This document shows, piece by piece, positions 1 to 5,232 of a stretch of 5,232 nt of DNA. The stretch covers positions 1 through 5,232 of the forward strand of contig JALOSH010000177.1 of NCBI GenBank assembly GCA_025458545.1, read 5' to 3'. The notes beneath the pieces were generated by a model that saw nothing but the letters and a program-made list of their open reading frames with translations, was not told the DNA's origin and ran no database searches. The translations under genes and the position numbers were made by a program. Position 1 is the first letter of the stretch, and each line of letters begins with the position of its first letter. This DNA is from Hydrogenophaga sp. Lineage in GTDB: Bacteria > Pseudomonadota > Gammaproteobacteria > Burkholderiales > Burkholderiaceae.

Positions 1-1287
1 CACATGGCGCACGATGTTCTCGCGCACCACGATGGCGTCGTCGATCAGCAGGCCCACCGACAGCGTCAGCGCCATCAGCGTGATCATGTTGATGGTGAAG
101 CCGAACAGGCCCATGAAGAAGAAGGTGCCGACCAGCGCGATCGGCAAGGTGAGGCCGGTGATGACGGTGGAGCGCCAGCTGTTGAGGAACAGGAACACGA
201 TCAGCACCGTGAGGATCGCGCCCTCGATCAGGGTGCGCCGTACGTTGTCCACCGACACGCGGATCGGTCGCGAGCCGTCGGCAATCGGTTCCAGCTTCAC
301 ACCCGGCGGCAACTGCGTCTGCAACTCGCCCAGCACCGCCTTGAGCCCGTCGGTCACGGCGATGGTGTTTTCGTCTTGCGCCTTCTGCACCTGCAGCAGC
401 AGGGTGCGCTGACCGTTGTAGAGCGCCAGGCTTTCCACCTCCTGCGTGGCGTCGCTGATGCGGGCCACCTGGCCCAGCCGGACTGGGTTGCCGCCGCGCC
501 GTGCCACGATGATCTGCTCGAAATCCTGCGGGTTCTGCAGGCGGGCCAGCACCTGCACCACGCGGTCTCGCTCGGCCTCCTTGAGTGTGCCCACTGGCAG
601 GTCCTGGTTCTCGCTGCGCACCGCCGCCACCACCTGTTCGGCGGTGATGCCCATGGCCTCCATGGCGGCCGGGTCCAGATCGATGTTGACCGCGCGCCGC
701 GTGCCGCCCACCAGCGTGACCGAGCCCACGCCGCGCACGTTCTCCAGGCGCTTTTTCAGGGTCTGCTCGGCCCAGGTGGTCAGTTCAACAGCACTCGGGG
801 GTTGGGCGGCCGCGATACCGCCGCCGGGCTGGCCTGAGGCGGGGGTCACATCCGGCAGCACCGCGACCGACCAGATCGGGCGGCTGGACGGGTCGAAGCG
901 CAGCACCGCTGGCTCTTTCACCTCGTCGCGCAGATTGGGGCGCAGCAGCGCGATCTTCTCGCGCACATCGTCGGCGGCTTTGCGTCCGTCGATGTGCAAC
1001 TGGAATTCAACGACGACGACCGACTGCCCTTCGTAGCTGCGCGAGGTCAGCGCGTTCACGCCGGCGATGGCGTTGACCGCCTCTTCCACCTTCTTCGTGA
1101 CCTCGTCCTCCACGATCTCGGGCGAGGCGCCCGGGTACTGGGTGGTCACCACCACGACGGGGAAGTCGATGCTGGGGAACTGGTCCACCTTCAGGCGCTG
1201 GAAGCTGAACAGCCCCAGCACCATCAGCCCGATCATCAGCATGGTCGCGAAGACCGGGTTGCGCAGCGAAACCTGGGTGAACCACAT
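1..1287 (-). CDS. RND-family efflux pump inner-membrane permease (HAE-1 type), C-terminus cut by window edge
   Basis: Proton-driven inner-membrane transporter that would export hydrophobic compounds through a tripartite envelope complex. The 429 visible codons run open to position 1, so more than half of a usual pump of about 1,020-1,050 residues is outside. Seen: an N-terminus MWFTQVSLRNPVFA leading into TM1 (about residues 11-29); a first periplasmic loop with the family pattern QFPSIDFP (36-43) and YPGASPEIVE (51-60); then TM2 (about 353-369), TM3 (374-392) and TM4 (398-420). TM4 carries GLLIDDAIVVREN with the Asp pair D416/D417, equivalent to the proton-relay pair D407/D408 of AcrB. A Gly/Pro/Ala-rich stretch at about 147-166 lengthens the porter domain compared with AcrB. 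The ATG at 1287 lies 12 bp after the adaptor stop with no clear Shine-Dalgarno, which suggests translational coupling. The substrate cannot be read from sequence. The family call is very secure. Confidence 0.96.
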   Translation of the reverse strand, partial: MWFTQVSLRNPVFATMLMIGLMVLGLFSFQRLKVDQFPSIDFPVVVVTTQYPGASPEIVEDEVTKKVEEAVNAIAGVNALTSRSYEGQSVVVVEFQLHIDGRKAADDVREKIALLRPNLRDEVKEPAVLRFDPSSRPIWSVAVLPDVTPASGQPGGGIAAAQPPSAVELTTWAEQTLKKRLENVRGVGSVTLVGGTRRAVNIDLDPAAMEAMGITAEQVVAAVRSENQDLPVGTLKEAERDRVVQVLARLQNPQDFEQIIVARRGGNPVRLGQVARISDATQEVESLALYNGQRTLLLQVQKAQDENTIAVTDGLKAVLGELQTQLPPGVKLEPIADGSRPIRVSVDNVRRTLIEGAILTVLIVFLFLNSWRSTVITGLTLPIALVGTFFFMGLFGFTINMITLMALTLSVGLLIDDAIVVRENIVRHV

Positions 1288-1299
1288 GGTGTTGCAGCG

Positions 1300-2493
1300 T
1301 CAGGGTTTGGCGGGCGTGGCGTTGGCCGCAGCAGGTGCGGCCGCTTTCACCGCCGTGCCTTCGCGGAGTGCGCCGGCCGTGGCGCGCAGCACCACAGCGC
1401 CTTCGGCCAGACCGGCCACGCCATCCACCACCAGCATGGCCTGGCCCGCATGCTGGCCCTGGCGGTCCAGCGTCACGCCCACGTGCGCCACCTGATCCGC
1501 GGCGAGCACCTGAACGTAGGGCGCGGGCTTGTCGTTGCGCACCGCCGACAGCGGCAGCGCCGCCGCCTGCAGTTGGCCGGTGACGATCTTCCCCTGCGCA
1601 AACAGGCCCTGCCGCATGCCCGGCACCGCCGGCACGCGCAGGTACACCAGCACGCTGCGGCTGCCCGCCTGCACGCTGGGGTTGATGCGCGCCACCGTGG
1701 CCGTCACTGGCTGGGCCAGGCCCTCCACCGACAGTGTCACTTTCTGCCCCGGTTGCACGGCGGCGGCGTCGGCCGGGGCCAGCGCGGCTTCCAGCTCGAA
1801 GGCGGAGAGGTCCACCACGTCGAGCAGGCGAGCGTCCACGCCCACGCGCTCGCCGTTCTGCACCAGGCGCGCGGCGATCTGCCCGTTCAGCGGCGAGCGC
1901 AAGGTGGTGTCGGCCAGGCCCTTGCGCGCAATGTCCAGCGCCGCCAGCGCGGCGCGGTGGGTGGCCACGGCCGCGCTCAAGTTGCCGGCGGTGGTGTCCA
2001 GGGCGGTGGCCGAAATGAAACCCTGTTGCACCAGCTTCTGGTTGTTGTCGAAACCGCGCTGGGCAATGGCCACCTGGGCCTGCGCGGCACGGGCCTGCTC
2101 CTCGGCCTGGCGCACCCGCGCGGCGGCCTCGGTGCTGTCGATGCGGGCCAGCACCTCACCGGTTTTCACGCTGTCGCCTTCGCGCTTGTTCAGGCCCTGC
2201 ACCTCGCCGGCGGCGCGCGCCCTGATGGTGGCGGTCTGCACGGCTTTGAGCGAGCCGGACACCGCCACCGTCTGGTCCAGCGCCAGCCGCTGCACGCGCA
2301 CCAGGTCTTGCGCGGCGATTTCAAACACCGGTGCCTGCTGCATCGCTGCCGCCGCCGTGGCGGCCGCGGCGCGCTGCGTGCTGCGTTTGTCCAGGGCACG
2401 GGCCACGCCGAAGGCAATGGCGCCGATCAGCAGGGCCAGCAGCAGCCATTTGAGCCAGGCGGGGCGTTGGTGTGGATGGGGGCTCATGGACAT
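1300..2493 (-). CDS. RND efflux periplasmic adaptor (membrane fusion protein, HlyD/AcrA-like)
   Basis: Periplasmic adaptor that links the RND pump encoded just downstream to an outer-membrane channel. The protein has 397 residues, usual for the family. It has a short basic N-terminus, then one hydrophobic segment (about 14-32, WLKWLLLALLIGAIAFGV) with no lipobox Cys, so it should be anchored by an uncleaved helix rather than by lipid. Next come a first barrel/lipoyl half (about 66-118, with GEVQGLNKREGDSVKTGEVLARID), an Ala/Gln-rich coiled-coil hairpin (about 120-193), the returning lipoyl half (RSPLNGQIAARLVQNGERV, 199-217), a beta-barrel region (about 230-305) and a membrane-proximal domain to about 380. 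It ends in an Ala/Pro-rich tail. The start at 2493 shares one base with the TetR stop (TGATG); a second in-frame ATG at 2487 would shorten it by only two residues. A much longer open frame upstream overlaps TetR and is rejected. Operon partner of the genes on both sides. Confidence 0.95.
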   Translation of the reverse strand: MSMSPHPHQRPAWLKWLLLALLIGAIAFGVARALDKRSTQRAAAATAAAAMQQAPVFEIAAQDLVRVQRLALDQTVAVSGSLKAVQTATIRARAAGEVQGLNKREGDSVKTGEVLARIDSTEAAARVRQAEEQARAAQAQVAIAQRGFDNNQKLVQQGFISATALDTTAGNLSAAVATHRAALAALDIARKGLADTTLRSPLNGQIAARLVQNGERVGVDARLLDVVDLSAFELEAALAPADAAAVQPGQKVTLSVEGLAQPVTATVARINPSVQAGSRSVLVYLRVPAVPGMRQGLFAQGKIVTGQLQAAALPLSAVRNDKPAPYVQVLAADQVAHVGVTLDRQGQHAGQAMLVVDGVAGLAEGAVVLRATAGALREGTAVKAAAPAAANATPAKP

Positions 2494-3167
2494 CAAGGGC
2501 GTTGGGTCAGGGCAGGCTGGGCGAGCATGCCGTGCAGCAGCAGGTTCACCTGCGTGTCGATGAAGGCCTCGGGCTCGATCTGGTCGGCCGGCGGGCAGCA
2601 GGGCGCCATGGAATGTTTCCAGGTCAGCAGAAAAATCATGGGTGCGATCAGGCTGTACACCGCCAGGTCCAGGTTCATGGCGCGGAATTCCCCGCTGTCC
2701 ACGCCGCGCTGCAGCACGCGCTTGAGCAAGGCATGCCCGGGGCTGATCACGGTTTGCTGGTAATAGGCGGCCACGTCGGGGAAGGTGCCGGCCTCGCTCA
2801 TCACCAGCTTGGTGATGCCCGATGCCTGTGTCATACCGATGCGCTCCCACCAGCTGTGCAGGCAGTAGCGCACCAGCTCGGCGCTGCTGCCGGTGAACAC
2901 CTCGAACTCGGCATTCCATTCGTCAAAGCGCCCAGCCAGGGTTTCGTGGATCACCGCCTTGAAGAGTTCTTCTTTGCTGGGGTAGTACAGAAACAGCGTG
3001 CCTTTGGACACGCCAGCCCGCGCGGCCACCTCGTCCACCCGGGTGGCGGCAAAGCCTTTCTCCACGAACAGGGCCAGCGCAGCGTCCAGCAGTTCGCCGG
3101 GGCGCGCCTCTTTGCGGCGCTGGCGGGTGCCAGGGGCTGGGGCGGTGGTATTGGTGGGCGAAGGCAT
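2493..3167 (-). CDS. TetR/AcrR-family transcriptional repressor of the efflux operon
   Basis: Probable ligand-responsive repressor, 224 residues from the chosen start, typical for the family. After a polar, Pro/Thr-rich lead and a basic stretch (GTRQRRKEARP, 13-23) comes the TetR DNA-binding domain: LLDAALALFVEKGFAATRVDEVAARAGVSKGTLFLYYPSKEELFKAVI in outline at 26-73, with the helix-turn-helix at about 44-63 and the family's YYPSKEEL signature at 61-68. The all-helical ligand/dimer part runs from about 75 to the end and I could not assign it to a known ligand class; it holds a Cys pair at 190-191. It is the first gene of a set with the adaptor and pump, and its TGA overlaps the adaptor ATG by one base. 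Palindromes lie directly in front of this start, which fits autoregulation of the whole operon. An in-frame ATG at 3203 with a purine-rich leader could add 12 residues, but that frame would run through the palindromes, so 3167 is preferred (start about 75% sure). Confidence 0.94.
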   Translation of the reverse strand: MPSPTNTTAPAPGTRQRRKEARPGELLDAALALFVEKGFAATRVDEVAARAGVSKGTLFLYYPSKEELFKAVIHETLAGRFDEWNAEFEVFTGSSAELVRYCLHSWWERIGMTQASGITKLVMSEAGTFPDVAAYYQQTVISPGHALLKRVLQRGVDSGEFRAMNLDLAVYSLIAPMIFLLTWKHSMAPCCPPADQIEPEAFIDTQVNLLLHGMLAQPALTQRP

Positions 3168-3171
3168 GCAG

Positions 3172-3193
3172 TTACTGACCGATGGGTTAGTAA
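3172..3193. promoter_or_regulatory. Probable TetR operator, 22-bp inverted repeat next to the tetR start
   Basis: Arms TTACTGACC (3172-3180) and GGTTAGTAA (3185-3193) are inverted copies matching at 8 of 9 positions around a 4-bp centre GATG. The size, near-perfect symmetry and core of the TGACC...GGTTA kind resemble operators of TetR/AcrR regulators that control efflux genes. It ends four bases before the ATG at 3167, so a bound dimer would cover the start region of the transcript and block the promoter proposed here. Seen: the symmetry and location. Inferred: that the neighbouring TetR protein binds it. Confidence 0.6.
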
Positions 3194-3204
3194 TATAACC
3201 CATC
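3181..3204. promoter_or_regulatory. Second, perfect inverted repeat overlapping the first operator
   Basis: Arms GATGGGTTA (3181-3189) and TAACCCATC (3196-3204) are exact inverted copies, nine bases each, separated by GTAATA. The repeat shares 3181-3193 with the neighbouring palindrome, so the middle half-site belongs to both. It also covers the only AT-rich patch in the area and the candidate -10 box. It may be a second TetR site, an enlarged operator for two dimers, or a hairpin in any longer transcript arriving from the antiporter gene. Confidence 0.5.
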
Positions 3205-3219
3205 CCTTCCCTCTGGCAG
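3192..3219 (-). promoter_or_regulatory. Candidate sigma70-type promoter for the tetR-adaptor-pump operon
   Basis: On the minus strand a -10-like TATATT (3197-3192) is preceded, after 16 bp, by a -35-like CTGCCA (3219-3214; 4 of 6 matches to TTGACA). Transcription would start near 3185 and give a very short leader of about 17 bases before the ATG at 3167, with no strong Shine-Dalgarno. The -10 box lies inside the inverted repeats, a usual layout for repression. Assigned by eye and by consensus only. Confidence 0.4.
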
Positions 3220-3229
3220 GCGTCCGACC

Positions 3230-3247
3230 GGTTGAGCGCCCTCAACC
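3230..3247 (-). other. Hairpin at the end of the antiporter gene, no U-tract
   Basis: GGTTGAG (3230-3236) and CTCAACC (3241-3247) form a perfect 7-bp stem with a 4-base loop. On the minus strand the stem contains the antiporter stop codon. No run of T follows, so it is not a classical intrinsic terminator; it could protect the 3' end of the message or act with Rho, or be chance. Confidence 0.25.
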
Positions 3248-4720
3248 CAGCTTGATGCCCACCCGAGCGATCACCTGCCCCTCCATGCGGCGCACGCTAA
3301 GTTCGGCGTTGCCCAGCATGGCGTGGTCGCCCACCACCGGCGGGCGGCGGATCTCGGTGCGCAGCCAGGCGGCCACGTCCTGGTCGGACTCGGCGGGCAC
3401 CGGCAGCCCGTAGAAGCCGCAGAGCGACTCCAGCGGTGTGTGGCCATCGATTTCGAAGTCGCCAAACACCAGGCGGGTCTGGGTTTCGTCCTCCGGGTCT
3501 GGCAGGTCCACGCCCAGGCGCCGCGCGCTCCAGGCGATGGTGCTGCCCTGCAGCAGCAGCGAGGCCAGCACCACCACAAACGCCACGTTGAAGAAGGTCT
3601 GTGCCCCCGGCACACCCGCCATCACCGGGAACACAGCCAGCACAATCGGCACCGCGCCGCGCAGCCCCACCCAGGAAATGAAGGCGATCTCGCGCGGCGG
3701 AAAGCGCAACGGCGCCAGGCACAGCCACACCGACAGCGGCCGCGCCACCAGCATCAGCACCAGCGACACGCCCAGCGCCGGCCACAGCGTGGTGAGCAGG
3801 CTCGACGGCGTCACCAGCAGGCCCAGCAGCAAGAACATGCCCGCCTGCGAGAGCCAGGCGTAGCCGTCCATGGCCGAGAGCGACGAGCGCACCTGGCGCC
3901 GCGCCCGGTTGCCCACGATCACGCCCATGGCGTAGACCGCCAGAAAGCCCGAGCCGCCCATCCAGGTGGTGGCGGCGAACACCACCAGGCCGCCCGACAC
4001 CAGCAGCAGCGCGCGCACGCCGCCGCCGCCGTCTTCGCCACGGCCCAGGCGCTTGAGCAGCTCGGCCATGGCAAAACCCGCCGCCAGGCCGAGCAACGCG
4101 CCCCAGCCAAACTGCTGCAACAACGAGCGAACCACGTCGGCCCAGCCCAGCGGCGCGCTTGCGCCGGCGGTGGCGGCCAGCGCCACGGCGATGAAGGTCA
4201 GCGTGAGGTAGACCGCCATCGGGTCGTTCATGCCCGACTCGATCTCCAGCGTGGCGGCCACCCGTTCGTTCAGCTTCACGCCCGACGACTTGAGCAGCGA
4301 AAACACCGCCGCCGCGTCGGTGGACCCGACGATGGCGCCCACCAGCAGCGCCAGCGGCCAGGGCAAATCCAGCAGCCAGCGCGCCGCCACCCCGGTGATG
4401 CCCGCACACACCAGCACGCCCACGGTGGCCAGCAGCAGGGAAGGCTTCAAACCGGTGCGAAAGGTGTTGAATTCGGTGCGCAGCCCACCGTCGAGCAAGA
4501 TCACCGCCAGCGCCACGTTGCCGACCCAGAAGCTGAGCCTGAAGTCGTCGAAAACCAGCCCGCCAGGGCCGTCTTCCCCGGCCAGCACCCCGGCCAGCAG
4601 GAACACCAGCAGGAACGAAAACCCCGCCCGCGCCGACACCACGCCAGCCAGCACGCTGATGAACACCAGCGCGGCGGCTACCAGCAACGGCAGAGCGAGA
4701 AAGTCGAGCGAGAGGGCCAT
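3242..4720 (-). CDS. nhaP2: CPA1-type K+(Na+)/H+ antiporter, NhaP2/CvrA-like
   Basis: Inner-membrane antiporter exchanging cytoplasmic K+ or Na+ for protons, serving cation and pH balance. The 492 residues start with about 12-13 hydrophobic segments (about 8-400) of the Na+/H+ exchanger fold. Visible family marks: LLDGGL (75-80), GAIVGSTDAAAVFSLL (128-142), ESGMNDP with the N165-D166 ion-site pair of CPA1 exchangers, and WVGLRGAVPI (350-359) with R354. After a short acidic linker (LPDPEDETQT) comes a soluble tail (about 416-492; FGDFEIDGHTPLESLCGFYGL, RPPVVGD, RMEGQVIARVGIKL in pieces) resembling the CorC/HlyC transporter-associated domain found at the end of NhaP2. The tail directly follows the last helix: the RCK_C (TrkA-C) domain found between these parts in the longer E. 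coli protein (about 578 residues) seems absent. Gene symbol is a family-level call; ion preference is not proven. The ATG at 4720 has only a weak GGGG leader and follows the kinase by 59 bp. Confidence 0.94.
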   Translation of the reverse strand: MALSLDFLALPLLVAAALVFISVLAGVVSARAGFSFLLVFLLAGVLAGEDGPGGLVFDDFRLSFWVGNVALAVILLDGGLRTEFNTFRTGLKPSLLLATVGVLVCAGITGVAARWLLDLPWPLALLVGAIVGSTDAAAVFSLLKSSGVKLNERVAATLEIESGMNDPMAVYLTLTFIAVALAATAGASAPLGWADVVRSLLQQFGWGALLGLAAGFAMAELLKRLGRGEDGGGGVRALLLVSGGLVVFAATTWMGGSGFLAVYAMGVIVGNRARRQVRSSLSAMDGYAWLSQAGMFLLLGLLVTPSSLLTTLWPALGVSLVLMLVARPLSVWLCLAPLRFPPREIAFISWVGLRGAVPIVLAVFPVMAGVPGAQTFFNVAFVVVLASLLLQGSTIAWSARRLGVDLPDPEDETQTRLVFGDFEIDGHTPLESLCGFYGLPVPAESDQDVAAWLRTEIRRPPVVGDHAMLGNAELSVRRMEGQVIARVGIKLG

Positions 4721-4760
4721 GCCCCGAAGCTATCAGAAACCGTGCCAGGTGCCCGGGTTT

Positions 4761-4772
4761 CCCCAAGCGGGG
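4761..4772. other. Short GC hairpin in the kinase-antiporter gap
   Basis: CCCC (4761-4764) and GGGG (4769-4772) can pair around a 4-base loop, 8 bp past the kinase stop. The stem is short and no T-run follows on either strand, so it is not a convincing terminator. I see no persuasive promoter in the 59-bp gap, which leaves co-transcription of kinase and antiporter possible. Confidence 0.15.
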
Positions 4773-4779
4773 TGGCGCT

Positions 4780-5232
4780 TCAGATGGCCTGCGGCAGGGC
4801 AAACCCGAAGCGGGTGCCGCGCCTGAACTCCGACTGCACCTGTACCGCGCTGCCATGCAGCTCCAGGATGCGCTTGACGATGGCCAGGCCCAGCCCCGAA
4901 CTGGTGCCAGCGCCAAGGTCGTCCACCTCGGGCGCGCGCCAGTAGCGTTCAAAAATGTGCGGCAGGTGCTCGCTGCGGATGCCTTGCCCTGTGTCGCTCA
5001 CGCTGATGTTCATGAACGCGCCATGATTTTCGATCGCCAGTTCCACCGAGCCACCTGCACCGGTGTGCCGAAGGGCGTTGTCGATCAGGTTCTGCAGCAC
5101 GCGCTCGATCATCGCGATGTCGGCCACCACCCGCGCCTTGGCCTGGCTGCCGGTGGACAGGTGCAAGGCAATGCCGCGTTGCTGCGCGGTGAGCTGGTAG
5201 TTCTGCACCACGTCCTGCAGCAGCTCGGCCAG
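4780..5232 (-). CDS. Sensor histidine kinase, C-terminal catalytic part only (N-terminus outside window)
   Basis: The last 150 residues of a two-component sensor kinase; the frame stays open to the right edge, so the true start, sensor region, membrane segments and the phosphorylated His (H box) are not visible. A GTG at 5211 is internal and should not be taken as the start. The fragment is a complete HATPase_c ATP-binding domain: N box NLIDNALRH (visible residues 48-56), G1 box DTGQGI (80-85), F box IFERYW (93-98) and G2 box SGLGLAIVKR (112-121), ending in GTRFGFALP. All key nucleotide-binding residues are present, so the kinase should be active. A partner response regulator is expected upstream, beyond 5232. 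Its signal cannot be deduced here. The closeness to the antiporter on the same strand could mean shared transcription or simple adjacency. Confidence 0.93.
   Translation of the reverse strand: MAELLQDVVQNYQLTAQQRGIALHLSTGSQAKARVVADIAMIERVLQNLIDNALRHTGAGGSVELAIENHGAFMNISVSDTGQGIRSEHLPHIFERYWRAPEVDDLGAGTSSGLGLAIVKRILELHGSAVQVQSEFRRGTRFGFALPQAI

Noticed and set aside
4..837. A 277-codon plus-strand open frame at the left edge
   Set aside because: It is antisense to the RND pump, whose minus-strand frame stays open from 1287 to position 1 and carries conserved motifs. The plus-strand product is a His/Gln/Arg-rich shadow.
994..2763. A 589-codon open frame on the plus strand
   Set aside because: It lies opposite the pump, adaptor and TetR genes. 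Its product is dominated by His, Gln, Arg and Gly with no domain pattern, as expected for the antisense of GC-rich coding DNA, while the minus-strand genes have full family signatures.
2494..2919. An upstream extension of the adaptor frame giving a 539-residue protein
   Set aside because: The added 142 residues overlap the TetR gene almost entirely and resemble no domain, whereas starting at 2493 places a normal membrane anchor at the N-terminus.
4737..4760. Imperfect hairpin AAACCG...CGGGTTT considered as a terminator after the kinase gene
   Set aside because: The arms match only with a bulge, the loop is long, and no U-run follows in the direction of transcription.
3323..4945. A 540-codon open frame on the plus strand, and a 551-codon minus-strand frame at 3297-4952
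   Set aside because: Both are shifted or antisense readings of the antiporter gene, with Arg/Gln/His- or Gly/Arg-rich low-complexity products. The antiporter frame itself shows clear membrane helices and ion-site motifs.
1..5232. Search for CRISPR repeats, insertion sequences, tRNAs, toxin-antitoxin pairs or prophage genes
   Set aside because: No regularly spaced repeats, transposase-like proteins, tRNA-like folds or unusual small genes were seen. Coding density is nearly complete and composition is even, apart from the AT-rich patch at about 3182-3200.

Overview
The window is a compact, GC-rich stretch of chromosome in which all five genes lie on the minus strand. Protein style, the Ala/Arg/Gly-rich composition and the gene neighbourhood suggest a betaproteobacterium, most likely of the Burkholderiales (Comamonadaceae-like). 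That assignment rests on general resemblance only, because no rRNA or other marker gene is present.

Read in the direction of transcription (high to low coordinates), the layout is as follows. (1) The C-terminal ATPase part of a sensor histidine kinase enters from the right edge and stops at 4780. (2) A 59-bp gap precedes a complete 492-residue CPA1-type cation/proton antiporter (4720-3242) with 12 or so membrane segments and a C-terminal CorC/HlyC-type transporter-associated domain. (3) A 74-bp AT-rich gap holds two overlapping inverted repeats and a possible promoter. (4) A TetR-family repressor follows (3167-2493). (5) An RND periplasmic adaptor (2493-1300) starts on the last base of the repressor's stop codon. 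(6) An RND inner-membrane pump (1287 to the left edge) is cut off after the fourth membrane helix.

The repressor, adaptor and pump look like one self-regulated drug or solvent efflux operon. The TetR protein would bind the palindromes just in front of its own gene and control all three genes from one promoter. An outer-membrane TolC-like channel is not in the window; it may lie beyond position 1 or elsewhere. The antiporter and kinase are on the same strand but form a separate functional group (cation/pH homeostasis and signalling), and nothing visible ties them to efflux.

There is no mobile element, tRNA, rRNA, CRISPR array or sign of gene decay. I do not see a wholly new system. The points most worth a second look are the overlapping operator arrangement, the ambiguous TetR start that runs through it, the antiporter's apparent lack of an RCK_C (TrkA-C) domain, and a Gly/Pro/Ala-rich insertion in the pump's porter domain.
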